This document shows positions 27,954 to 40,328 of a stretch of 64,000 bases of DNA, piece by piece (position 1 is the stretch's first letter; each line of letters begins with the position of its first letter). The stretch lies in NCBI GenBank assembly GCA_024305405.1, contig JAKNDB010000068.1:9409501-9473500 (forward strand), given 5' to 3'. A program made the position numbers and the translations under genes. The stretch is from Dirofilaria immitis. Taxonomy: Eukaryota > Nematoda > Chromadorea > Rhabditida > Onchocercidae. The notes below the pieces were generated by a model, which had not been told where the DNA came from, searched no databases, and saw nothing but the letters and a program-made list of their open reading frames with translations.

Positions 27954-28516
27954 TGGATATATCAGTATATCAGTAAGTGTTATTTATGTAAATAGTATGC
28001 AGATATTATAATTGCATGCTAATCATATAAAAGATATAAACTACTTATTGCTCATTTTAGATATAGCTTAGAAATGATATACTATCTATTATACGTAAGT
28101 AAGTATGAGCATAATTTGTATGTTTAAATATTGTAATCTAAAATGGATATATCAGTATATCAGTAAGTGTTATTTATGTAAATAGTATGCAGATATTATA
28201 ATTGCATGCTAATCATATAAAAGATATAAACTACTTATTGCTCATTTTAGATATAGCTTAGAAATGATATACTATCTATTATACGTAAAAGATTAATTTG
28301 TATGTTTAAATATTGTAATCTAAAATGGATATATCATATAGGTATATCATCACAAGTGTATGCAGATATTATAGTTGCATGTTAATCAGTATATATAATC
28401 GCATATAAGCATATAAATAACTACTTATTTTAGATATAGCTTAGAAATGATATACTATCTATTATACGTAAGTAAGATTGAGCATAATTTGTATGTTTAA
28501 ATATTGTGATCTAAAA
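27954..28516. repeat. Tandem array of a ~190-bp unit, three copies
   Basis: Each copy opens with TGGATATATCA. Copy 1 is 27954-28143 and copy 2 is 28144-28325; they are almost identical apart from a short deletion near the end of copy 2. Copy 3, 28326-28516, has diverged in its first half (internal rearrangement around 28335-28420) but keeps the second half, including TAGAAATGATATACTATCTA. No open frame runs through it. It sits between the coiled-coil gene and the PUF gene, which point away from each other. Confidence 0.9.
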
Positions 28517-29045
28517 TGGCTTATCTAAATTGCATATCTTGCAATAATCGTGTAAGGAAGATAAAAAATCTTCTGTTAGGAATTAAATAAGTTATGTAGT
28601 CTATTCTGGATTGAGGGGTCATAAAGGTCAAAAGATACTCTTCAAATCGGTTCATGCATAAATGTTTTTTGTTGCCATTTGCTCTTTTTCAGTTCTTCCA
28701 GAGAGCTATCCTATTTTATTCTTCTTTCTACTTTATTCTTTTTTTTGTGACCGTTCCGTTTCATTCGTCATACTATCAATCTTCCTATGACACAGTATGC
28801 ATTACCAATATGATTTCTATAATTGATATATTAATTAAGAATGAAGTAGAAATAATATCAAGTAATCTTGGAGAGTATTTGCAGTTCTCTTGTTATTCAA
28901 ATTCTTTTAGAAACTAATGAAAATTATCGTTTACTTTCCATTTCAAAACTGAACCTATGCGACGTGCTTTTGAAATAAAACTACAGTTTCAGTTGTAAGC
29001 CAAAGGAATAGGGGCTGGAATTGTAATCGGTGTGTTAGTGAAGAG
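28517..29045. other. Upstream region of the PUF gene
   Basis: Region directly before the proposed PUF start. The open frame at 28654-28917 is rich in aromatic residues, shows no domain and is probably chance. No core promoter element was recognised. Confidence 0.4.
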
Positions 29046-32000
29046 ATGCAGCAAACAACGACAATTTCATCAGTTCGATACAATTTCCAGCCCTCATCAG
29101 ACATTTATTCTCAATACGGTATAAGTATATTATCTTCTAGTACTTCTTATTTTTACATTATCTATTATTTACGACAGAATATATTTCAGCGTATCTAATT
29201 TTCAAAACTTTCCAAAATTTACAGTAGTAGTTCTTTATATGATCTCCGGATCTATTCTAATATAATCTACTGCAGATAATTATTATGAAGAAAAACAAGG
29301 CTTTTTAATTCACATTTTTTATTGACTATTCTAGAGCGGATGGGTACAGATGCTGCTGCAGATCAATTATGCCAGAGTATATCATCTATCACGGTGATTC
29401 TACTTATATTTATGATTGTTTGTAATCAAAATAATGATACGTCATTCCAGATACTTCCCTAATAGAATTTCTGCTGTTAGTGTTCTTGACGTTATGTAAT
29501 TCCAGATCAGCGATAAAAAATGAAGTGGATGAGACACATTGGTGTTCTCCATGTAGCCAATACATTGACGGTTCGGGTTTCACTTATACAAATACAGCGG
29601 AACGTCAACTGGTAGGTATAAGAATAGGATATCCGATGACCAGTGATCAACGAATAACAGCCATGATTTCGCTTCCATATAGTTTAAATATAAATGATTA
29701 TGGTCGTTATTAAAAATACCTGACATATACAGTATGTTTTTGGTGGAAAATATATCTCTATATGGCGATAAAAAGTCAACCATCTAAAAGGCGTATGGTG
29801 CGAGCAGTTTAATTATTCAAGTCATTTATGATCAGGTCTACTTAATCTGAAGATAGGTAGTAAGCCATTATCTTAATTTGATAAATGCTTATAAGTCGTA
29901 TTTCTCACTCTTATCAGCATTACTTTTTTACCTCCTCTATAGGACGATGCTTCAATTCTGAAAGAATAGAAATTATATATTAAAATTAAAGGATCAATAC
30001 GAGGTGAAGAATAAACTGAATAAGTTACACGAAAAAGATTATTCCCTATTCTCTTGAAGTTAAATTCTCTTTCTGTATGCGCTCAGCATCTTATGTGAAA
30101 TCTTGATTTAGTGCATTCATCGTTTAATAGTTCTGGTTGATAACTTGGTTATCATAAGTCCTCAAAAATTAATTGCTGAAGTTGCATTGTTCATTATATT
30201 ATATAATTTTAAATTATAAGATGAGGGTGAATTTCAAGTCACTTATATACTATAGAGGCAAAGTAGTGTTTGTTTTAATTTTAGGTTGTGGAATGAGAAA
30301 AATTCGGATTTTCTGGAAATGGAATATATTAGGATTATAGGAATGATTCCCTATCTTTTTTAGATGGCTTGTGATAGTTGCGTACAACAATGCGAAGTGT
30401 CACATATGAACAGTTTGAGAAATGGTGAATGTTGGGGTAACCACGAATGGTTTGTTTCATATTTTTACATTCGTGTCTGGAATTACTATTAGATAAAAAT
30501 TTACGGCTCCTCTAATTATTGATATCTTCAGCTACGGTTTAAACAATAATATTGAAGTCGTGCAGCCGACATTATTCTATCTTCTAACATCAGGTTACAT
30601 TGCGAATTTCGGCAAAGACGAAAAAGGCAGTCGGTGAGATTTGAACGAAGTTTTGGGAAAGGAAGAATAGATATAATGGCAATTGATAACGTAATAGCCT
30701 ATCAATATCCATTTAGATTCGTGCAAGAAGAATTTGCAAAAAGCTCACCAGCGATTCGTCAGATGATGTTTGATTACCTTTTCGAAAGAGGTGGATTTGA
30801 CTGGTTTTGTAATGATCCGCATGGAAATTTCATCATTCAGGTATATTCTATAATAATTCTGAAAATAGTGAAATTGTCAGGCTGTGAACATTATTTCCTA
30901 TTTGTAGAAAATTTCGATGGAAGCCTTCCCCGGTATAGAACAAGCTAGAGTCGCCGAGCATGTGGCAAGCAAAGTGGTCAAAATGTGTTCAAACCGCTAT
31001 GGAAGCAGGATTATGCAGCGTATTTTCGAAAGATTTGACTTTGGATACAGAGTAGAACTTTTGAATAAGCTCAGTGGATCGGAATGTTTCCTAGCGGTTG
31101 ATAGCTGTGCTACTCATGTCATGCAGGTTTGTTTGGCATTTCAACTTTTTGACATATATTACCTTTTCAGTGAATTTTGAATTCATTTCAAGTGCAATTA
31201 TAGAAATTGTTTGCTCTTTTTCCGCCGACAAAATATAGTTTTATTGTGATAGCGCTTACGCTTTCGAAAGAGAATTTCAAACAAGTTGTTCAAAACAAAT
31301 ATGGATGCCGCGTTATTCAATCTGCTGTAGAGGTGAAATCCTATTTTTTTTTCATATATAATCGAGATAGGACAGATAAGGCGTGAAAATGAATTGTGAT
31401 AGAGGACAGGAAGGTGTAACAATGAATCAGTCATTTATTAAGAGAAGTTGATACGATAATATCTTAGCTAGAAATAAGGGTTTCGGAATGAGTAATTTTA
31501 AACGATTTTACTAAACTTTTCAGGAACTTGAAATAGCAGCATGTACTACACGATATGCCAATATTCCAAATGAATTCAAGATGGCGAGACGGCTTCTGAA
31601 TAAACTGATACGACGGCTAACAGAGAACTGCGTGGAGTTTATAGATCATCAATTTGCAAATTACGTTATGCAGCACGTCATCACCTCGGAATTTCATCCT
31701 GAAGCTCGGGACTATGTTATTAAACATGCCATTCTGTATGTTTTCCAATCAATTAGTTATCATGGGCAAGTTTATAAAAATATTAACACTTAGAAGGGAA
31801 TGGTGCCTCAAAAAAGAAAAAATTGTTACAAAATTGTTATATGTATGTTGTTGGGGGTAGAAATTTTCCAAAAATCTTAGATGAGAATGAAAGTAAGGAA
31901 ATTTATTTATTGAATGGAATTTTTGATTTTTATGCTGAAAAACAAACTTTGTTGGAGAGCATCGTAGTATGTCAAGAATTATAAATATTCAGCTGATCTC

Positions 32001-32623
32001 TTTTATTCTTACATACTTTTTTCTTTTATTGTTTTCTTTATAGAAGTAATGTGTTAACATTATCACAAGAAAAGTTTGCTTCTCATGTCGTCGAAAAATC
32101 GCTGAAACATGCATCGCCAAAAGTACTACACTGTTTGATGAACGAAATCTTTGATGGTTATGTCAAAGATGAGTGAGTTTAATTCTCTCATTCAGTGAAA
32201 ATAAGAAATTTCTAATTATCAATTTTTTTGCGGATCTATGTAATGACTAGATTTTACAGCCGTGCAGTTATCGACATGGCTTATTGCAGCATTCTGTTCA
32301 CTGCTTCGGAAGGAGCGTACTCTCTTCGAACTATTTCGTATAATTATTGATTTTTCAATTAGATTAATTTTGATCCGAATCATCTGATGAAGCTTGAAAC
32401 TATCTTGTGATGTCAACTAAACATTTCCAGAAAAGGGCGTGATGCACTTGATATAATGTTATTCGATCAATATGGCAATTATGTTGTGCAAACAATGATT
32501 AACGTGTCAATTGATGTGCACGATGATAGACGCGAAGGTGACTTGATATGGTTAGCTCGTCTCTCTGAACGGATCTCTCGACATGAATCTCGACTCTTGA
32601 GATATTCATCTGGTAAAAAATAA
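29046..32623 (+). CDS. PUF (Pumilio/FBF) family RNA-binding protein
   Basis: Binds 3' UTRs of mRNAs and represses or destabilises them; in nematodes typically in the germline. Exons: 29046-29118 and 29335-29393 (tentative N-terminus), 29506-29610, 30361-30449, 30532-30633, 30717-30840, 30908-31126, 31204-31332, 31524-31735, 32044-32172 and 32431-32623. From 30361 on all joins are in phase. Eight PUF repeats can be followed. Their RNA-contacting motifs are, in order, GSRFVQ, GNFIIQ, GSRIMQ, ATHVMQ, GCRVIQ, ANYVMQ, ASHVVE and GNYVVQ. Repeats 6-8 (N-Y-Q, S-H-E, N-Y-Q) match the code for the UGU core, and repeat 5 (C-R-Q) for A. The exon at 30361 is Cys-rich (CDSCVQQC). The N-terminal exons are disordered; joining exons 2 and 3 needs one A less in the run at 29515-29520. 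The paralog within the PUF family cannot be named. Confidence 0.9.
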
Positions 32624-33558
32624 TCGAAAAAATGAAACAGGTGTTTTAATTAATATGTTGGTTTTTCGATTCCAACTCATTAATTATTTTATTTCAGTAA
32701 GTTTAGTAACTTACGTTTTTAGACCCGAATTACTGGAATCTTGCAATTTTAAGAAAGCTGGAATTCTAATTTTGGATTGATTTAAGTCTACCGATATTCA
32801 CAAAAGTCATCGAGCTATTTTTTATCAATTTTTGTCCTAAGTAGAAATATTAGAAATTACTGAAGTTCAGTAATATCGGTATAATGAGTTTTACTGAAGT
32901 CTTGATTATTTTTGAAGCGTTCCTCACACTTGATGCTTGTTTAATATTCTTTGGTTCCATTGATTGGTCTCGGAAAAAAGGAAGTGTAGTGGAAGATAGG
33001 AGAATCATTTGTCTATTTCAACAAATCAAATTGACTTGAATCAGTATTGATTAATGAAAAGCTGTATTTTATTGAATCTTTAATTTTAAGCAATTACAAG
33101 CCGTCGATTACTGGTAATATGATTTGCAGTGTACCGTTTGATCAAAATTGTCACATAATTCATCAAGAGTATACAGAGCAGCAATTTGGCGGATAATTGT
33201 GGGACATTTTAATCATGTCACTTTGTCAAGTGCCTAATGTTCATTTTTGTGAATCTTGTGTTTTCGGTTTCCAGTTCTTGTTTTTTCATATATTTTGGAA
33301 TTTGCATATTCATGTTTTAGTTTTTTGCGAGCATTGTTTTACAGTTTGTATTAGTGTTAGCTTTCAGCTTCCATTCACTTTGTTGTCAGTCTTGCCAAAT
33401 ATTGTCTTTGGTTCTCAATTATTTTTGCAGCCAATTTTGTAGAGAGTTAATGATGATGCAGTGATTACCTTTTTTTAATCCTACGGTTGTGTAACTTCGA
33501 CGTATTTCTTATATCTGCATTATGATGTAGTTATTGTATGAATTAAGGTATTCATCCA

Positions 33559-33960
33559 ATGCTTTTAAACCTGCAGGCTGTCATTTTCAATTTATATATA
33601 ATTTGTAGTATTAATAAATTTTTTGATGTGACGATATTACATTCAGATTACTTTACATTCGCGGTTAAACGTATGTGGCTAGACGTTTTTCCGATTATTG
33701 CTGACTTCAGGGGCTTATTGGATTGCTTCAAAGAGCATGTCAAAACTTTTCCTCGCGTCAGCAGTTCGGTGGATTTTCAAATCAAAAAGGCTATTTCTCT
33801 AATGAACATAGGATGGTATCCGGCGGAAGTTCTTCAAATTGATTATTTCAATTCTGAGTTATACTATTTCATCATGCGATCTTCCCAGTTTGTACATGTT
33901 GTTAGATCTCTATACTCGATTTTTTCTTACCGGTCATTACTAATTCTTGCCTTCATTTAA
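33559..33960 (+). CDS. Orphan open frame, 133 codons, doubtful
   Basis: A single uninterrupted frame from ATG to TAA. The middle part (about 33650-33880) is less AT-rich than its surroundings and reads like protein (KRMWLDVFPIIADFRGLLDC, AISLMNIGWYPAEVL), while both ends look like translated non-coding DNA. An acceptor-like CATTCAG precedes the coding-like core at about 33648. I recognise no domain. It could be one exon of an unseen gene, a relic of a mobile element, or chance. Confidence 0.25.
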   Translation: MLLNLQAVIFNLYIICSINKFFDVTILHSDYFTFAVKRMWLDVFPIIADFRGLLDCFKEHVKTFPRVSSSVDFQIKKAISLMNIGWYPAEVLQIDYFNSELYYFIMRSSQFVHVVRSLYSIFSYRSLLILAFI

Positions 33961-36900
33961 GGCTTTTATCTACATTTTTTTCATACATTTAATTGGTTTA
34001 TAATTTCGTACCAAGAGGTATGCTTAGCAACCTTTCTTTTTGTTAGTTCTGTCCATAAGTTTTCTCGTCCAAAATTTATTTTTGATGGAAAAATTCTTCC
34101 CAACTTTTTAAATAATCATTGTGAAAGAATGTATTGTGTGCTATTTGCCATATATTTGCTTGCCAATGAATAGTTTTTACCAAACTGTCATGAAAATGCT
34201 GTTCGGAATGATTCAAAGTTCAACATTTTCCGATTTGTTTTCCTTCTTTTATTGTATTTCTCGCCAAGTATCATCTTTATTTTTTCGAGATAAGGAAGAC
34301 AATATAATTCTAGAAATCTCGATTCCAGCAGTACAAACATAATCTTGAAAGAAAGTTTACAATTTCGGATAATAAATTTTTGCAAGTACTGGAGTTTACA
34401 TTTAAGTTTCGATTGAATTTGTTTTTTTGAACTTTTCACTCCACTTTGTAATATTTTTAAATGATTATCAATTTATAGCGCCAACAGAAAGTGTGTTTTT
34501 TTCTTTTTAAATTAGTAAATTATGCAAAAATTATTGCAAAATAGTTCATGTATCTGCGCGATTTAGTTGAATGAAGAGTGCACTATGCTTTGATTTTCCT
34601 AAAAGGTTTTGTGTCATATTAAGAAGACATGGCTGTTTTCTTTTTTTATACAATAAATAAATTTTAACAGTCACACTGAGAATGGTATCTGCTCTAAAAT
34701 AATTATTAATATCCTTTGCCTCTCAGTTTGTTTTTCTCGACAATTCAAAAACATTTTTTTTATCATTTTATTTTTATATTTACATTTGTGGATAGCATAG
34801 AAGTAGCCCTTGAGATCGAGAAATAATAAATTTAAAGCACCGAACAATGAAGCTCAAGACAAAGGAACTCATAAAATAATTTCAAATTAACAAGGCTTGA
34901 AAATCCAATTGAATGTTAGATTTGGCGCATATTGGTAACTGAATTAGAATAAATTAATTAAAATGATTAGATATTTCAAATGTTTGAAAAGTTCAACGCT
35001 ATTTTCGGCATAAAATATGCTAATTTTGCTAATATAATTTATTACTTAAAGTCGATTTCGCTTGTTTTGGAAATAGATATCCATCCGGTTAAAATGATTT
35101 CCATGGTGGTATATCCTATCCATACCTGCTTCTTGATTTACATTTTAATATGTTCTTCGCAATATTTCCAGATAATTTCAGTTGATATTTTGGGATGCAA
35201 ATAATGCCTAGAGATTTGATCTGTAATCTTCTTTAAAAATTTTAGTTGTTTTTTTGACATGATCATTCACAATTTGACTTAGTTGATACGAGTCTATTTC
35301 TACTTCTTCACTGGAATCATTAGCTATCATCCTGAATGCATCAGTGCTGAATAATCGGATTGATGAGTGATCAGATTCACGTACGAACTTTATCAACTAA
35401 ATGCAATTAATTTATGCTATTGATATATATGAAAGGGATAATAATTCTTATTCCTTATACTTTTATGTATTTTCTTTTGGTTGCTTCTATCATTACTCTT
35501 GAGATAATCAGTAGCAATCTTTTATGAAAATCACTAAATCTGTGATATATTTGTTGATTATTATTTCGTCATCTTAAACACATTTGTATTTACTTTTCAT
35601 TCAACTTCCTTTTTCTTGTCGATTCAGTTCCTTTGCTTGACAAATAAACTAATTGCTTGTTACTTATTATTTATGCATATTATAGTCCAATTTCCTATTC
35701 TATTATAGGTTATTTTAGCAATATATTAAGATCTATTAGAGGTATGCTTGATACAGATGGCGGATTTTATTATTTCTGTTGGTATAATAAACTTTTGTTA
35801 AACTATTTTACTCCAAAAATCAGTTCGTGCTCGTATTCAAAAAGAAAGTATGATATTTCCAGAAGGTTATTTTATTTAAATTAACTTAATATTATTCATT
35901 ATATACTATGATTTCAAAATATACTAATTCCTCTACGGAAATAGAATAGTGTAAGATATCCAAGAGTGGATTTAATGTTAAAATAAATGATTTGATAGAA
36001 CATTTATCAATATCTTAACAAATCCTGATGGTCCAGTAGAATATTAAAGTTTAGACATGTCCAGTTTCCCAAAAAATGATAAATGTTAATAACTTGTGCG
36101 CAGTGCAGCCTGGTGCTTCTCGAAATTTGATGTTTGATTTTACTTAGTCTCAATAGTGATATTACACATACCTGATTATTTTTATGAACTTCAGGTTTTA
36201 TTAATTTCTAATAATGACATTTTGCTGATTGTTTCTATGCAGGTGCGATCATATGATTCCAATAAAAAGGAACGTTGAAAATGGAAGCAATAGCTAGCCG
36301 TCCGAAACTTTCATTGCTTTTTCCTGATATGAATAATATTCTTTTAAGAATTGATTAAATTGATTTCTGATCAAACTTGTACACAATAGAACATTGCTTG
36401 TAGCATTAAAGTCATCCCGTACTTGCCATACCCTGGCAAATAATGTTGATTTTCATTAGGGCATTAATTTTCACTCGTTTTTGGCTTGCTAAAAAAAAAT
36501 TTGTCTTTCTTTATTCAATAAAAACGTCGGAAAAATATTTCCCATTGTCAATTCATAGATATCTTTGTAGACTGATTGATATTTTTACAGTCATTAATGC
36601 TAGAAAATATGAGATGCTGCAAGATTTTGATCTATAAGTTGCTTAATTGTTAAATATATCGTTTGATTCGTTACCGTTGAAAATTCGATCTCTGGTCACT
36701 TTTGCACTAGCTCCATAGCTCTAATCTAAAAAAATCATTAGCCAATGCATAATGATCATAGTATCAATTTTGTGCCATTTTGTACAGAAACTTCAGTATG
36801 ATTTGAGAGATATTATTATAGGTGAATTTTTCTGATAACATAAAGCATAATCAAGATGTAAGTCGTAAAATTCGAAATTCAAAGAAGAGGTATTATTAGC

Positions 36901-37437
36901 GATCTTAAATTTTTAGAATTTATTGGTATAGTTTATGCTAGGTTAATTTTATTAAATTTTACTGCTTGATTTGCATCCAATTTATTTTTTTAATTACTTC
37001 ATGGAGTTTTTAAGCATTCTCATAAATACAAAATTATTTCCAATTAAAAGTAAATACATTTAAAAATGTAGAATATTTTTGGATGCTTTTCTTTTATAAA
37101 CTTAACGAATTACTCATTTCATCTTTACTACTTAACATTCATTACCATATCAAAATTTGTGATAAAGAATTGTTTTACAGTGCGGTTTGAGGAACTATAT
37201 TGAATTTAAAAATATGGAATAACTTCATTTTTAAAGTTAGTTATTATAGTTGATGTAAGATAAATCAAGAAAGTTGCTTCTTCAATCAGCAATCAAAAAA
37301 ATACATGTCTAAAGTGAGAACAAGTATTAATCATCATGTTAAATCAGCAATATATCTAAGCTATCATTTTTTATTGTATAGAAAATACTCATCTCTATAT
37401 TACTGATAGATAGATTTTGAATCGTTATTATAATTTA

Positions 37438-37451
37438 TTTTTACTTTGCAG
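37438..37451 (+). promoter_or_regulatory. Probable trans-splice acceptor of the protease gene
   Basis: A pyrimidine-rich stretch ending TTTGCAG lies 17 bases before the start codon at 37469, with no upstream exon visible. This fits spliced-leader addition. Confidence 0.5.
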
Positions 37452-37468
37452 GTTTTACTTCAACAAAC

Positions 37469-39627
37469 ATGTTTCCATTTCTAACAACAATTACTTTGAC
37501 ACTTTTGTTTGATACAAATGAAGCATTTTCGAAGAGTGCCTACAGAATGGTTAGCAATGCTAAATCAGTTGCACCTGAATCGTTCCCATATATAGCTGAG
37601 CTAAGCATTATTTGGCCAAGTAAGTTTAAGCAACAAATTGAGTTGAAAAAATAAAATCCTTATTTTATATTTTTTTGTCATGAAATTTGGTCAAAGCCCA
37701 GATGATGAATTATTTATGTATATGCAGATTCTCTAAATTAATTAAATCAATTTAGATTACAAGTGAATATTTTCAGATCAGAAAATTTTATGCACAGCTA
37801 ATCTTTTGTCCCGTTCAGTAATGATCACCGCTGGACATTGCATAGCGTAAGTAAATTTATAAGTTGCAGAAATATTTAGCCATGAATAACTTGGTCCATG
37901 AGTTTAAATTGCCTCTAACCTTTTAAGTAAGCTATAAGAATGTACAAAATTTACCTCAGTTTCGGATTGTCCTTTAAATTCGTAATTTCAGTGATGAAAG
38001 AACAAGGAGACAATTTGGTAAAGTGACGAAAGTATTATTTCGACAAGACCGTGGGCGATCTTATGTGGCTTGGGTTAGCGGTAAAATTCATGGTATGATG
38101 AAGATATCCGAACTAGGAGTAAGCTGATTTCTTATTTAGTCTAGAATTAAAATGTAACCATTTCTAATTTTTTCCGCTATGTGAGATGATACGTTTTAGG
38201 CTGCTGGCAAAAATAAATCAGTGGCGTAGGAGTAGATGGAAACCACCCGAGTTGGATCTCTGAGAGATTTTCTTAGGAAGTATCAGAGAATTGTCATCGT
38301 TATATTAAAAGTTCATAGACATAAAAAGTACCTCTTTCATTTCATCATTTTCTATACTTTATTTTGAATCTCGAAAGATTATAACTGCTAACTTTGCTTA
38401 TATCAGTAGTCTCCACAGGAAAAGAGGGAATTCTGGACTATGCCTTGTTTGAATTGGAGAAACCGTTGCCAGTTTGTCGAGTCAGAAATGGCAGAATATT
38501 TTCAATTATCAAATTACCTGTGAAAGATATAGGAGCTCGTCTTTGGGAAGTTTTGCAACCATCGAAAAAATTGCTTGACCAATGCTCATTATTTGGTTAC
38601 GGAGCTTCTGAAAAGGTGTAATCCCCTTAAATTTGAAAACATTTTTTTGTTTAATTTATGCGCAACTAAAAGGAACTATTATGATTCTTTCCAAAAATTT
38701 TGAAAAATATTGCTTACCAGTTGTGATTCAGATCGATGCATTAAATTTCAATAAATCACTATCACTAGTTTTAAAATTTGTCATTTTAATGAAATTCTGA
38801 AAATCTTTTTCAGGTGGACCGGATGGTAAACTAAGGAGATTAACAAATATTTCAGTTTGGGAAGTTAACGGACGACTTTTGATACCAATGAAGAGTAATG
38901 GACAACATGCACGTCAAGGTCGCATATGTGGTGTAAGTCAATTTCACCGGAATACTGAAATGATAGAAATAGATCTTCTCAACATTACAAAATATCAGCA
39001 AGCATCTATAGTCAAAGAAATTAATGTTAATTTAATCACTTAAATCATATCTATTTATCATCAATGAAGCGATTTATATTGATTATATTTAGAACATCAT
39101 AAGAGTTGAAATTTGACGACGAATTAACAGATGACAAACATCCACTCCCCTTCTTCCACCATCCATTTGTTCCATTCATGAATTTATTTTAGGGCGATTC
39201 CGGCGGACCTTTTGTTTGTAATACGGATTTCGGTGAAAGAATTTATGGCATTCTCTCACATTCTGAACCGCTGTTGGAATCGTATCCTTCTTCCTGCTAT
39301 GGCGAAGTGTGTTTAAATATCTTTATTAGACGATTCCTAGCACTTTTGAAGATTCAGAAAGTATTTTTTGACAAATTGAGAAGTAGATCTCAAATAGGGA
39401 ACGTCTTTTCTCGTTAAGGAAATTTTCTGACGTTTTCATTATTTTTATCCATTACGATTCTACATTATTGCTTGTCAATTTTCATTCCGGAAATTTTGCA
39501 GGATAGTGCATTTTTATATGATGTGATGGCCGATGTTCGAAAAATGTTACCGTATATCCAGGCTTCATTTGCTAAGATAAATAAAACTAATGAGTTGATT
39601 GAGGATTACAGTAGATGTGACTTCTAA
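37469..39627 (+). CDS. Secreted trypsin-like serine protease (S1)
   Basis: Extracellular endopeptidase of the chymotrypsin fold. Exons: 37469-37619, 37777-37846, 37992-38092, 38407-38615, 38814-38932, 39193-39360 and 39502-39627. The first about 20 residues are a hydrophobic signal peptide (LTTITLTLLF). The catalytic triad is visible: His in TAGHC (exon 2), Asp in DYALFELE (exon 4), Ser in GDSGGPF (start of exon 6). CSLFGYG corresponds to the usual GWG region. A C-terminal extension (exon 7, ending YSRCDF) follows the domain. The short prodomain ends near MVSNAKSV, with no typical IVGG activation site seen. Exons 4 and 5 join in frame only if the A run at 38611-38614 is one base longer. The gene converges on the RBR ligase gene. 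Substrate unknown. Confidence 0.85.
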
Positions 39628-40328
39628 ATTTGTTATTACCATTTATCAACATTTTTCCAAGATTATTATGCTTACTTATTATCCAGAAGTTCTTGCATAT
39701 TCATTCTAACTAGTTTCAAATTCCCTGTATCTCAGCATAAAGAATCTGTGGATATCTTCTGGTGTGTAAAAGTGACACTTTGAATTTAAATAATGTTTTT
39801 GGAAAATACATACAAACGAACTTATGTTAATAAGACAGAAGCAATTGTTGACATTCAATCCATCAAAATATAGCAGATTCATTCGATAAAAATAAAATTT
39901 AATGATAAAATTAAGCAACTTTCAAACCATTAAATATAATAATTAGTCAAGATAATGCATCAATTTCATTATAATCGAGCGTTTTCACCAAATGCAATAC
40001 CAAACTTCAATATTGCTATTAACCCTTTCCTAGAACTTTTTCACAATTTCTAGATGACTTTTGGAACTACATGAATATCAGTCCATAATATAATTCAATT
40101 TTTTACGTGTCTCAAAACAGAAGATAAGGGTACTGGGGATGTGTGTACAATTTGTCAACTTTATTATTCTCTCTAAGCATTGATTGTTGTTAATGCTCAG
40201 AAGCCATTGATAATACATAATCTGCTGTATGTTTTCATGTATTTAGCTATTGTTACAAAAAAGTACAAAATGATAAACTTAATTGCTCATTTATTTACTA
40301 AGGTCTTATTCATCGGCAACTAATATAT
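39628..40328. other. Convergent intergenic region
   Basis: Short region between the 3' ends of the protease gene and the RBR-like gene. It presumably contains both 3' UTRs. No gene, RNA or repeat recognised. Confidence 0.5.

Larger units (their letters stand above)
32624..37468. other. Long gene-poor stretch between PUF and protease genes
   Basis: AT-rich, 4.8 kb, holding many short open frames. Only the frame at 33559-33960 looks somewhat protein-like and is listed separately. No repeat family, RNA gene or conserved exon was recognised. Confidence 0.45.
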
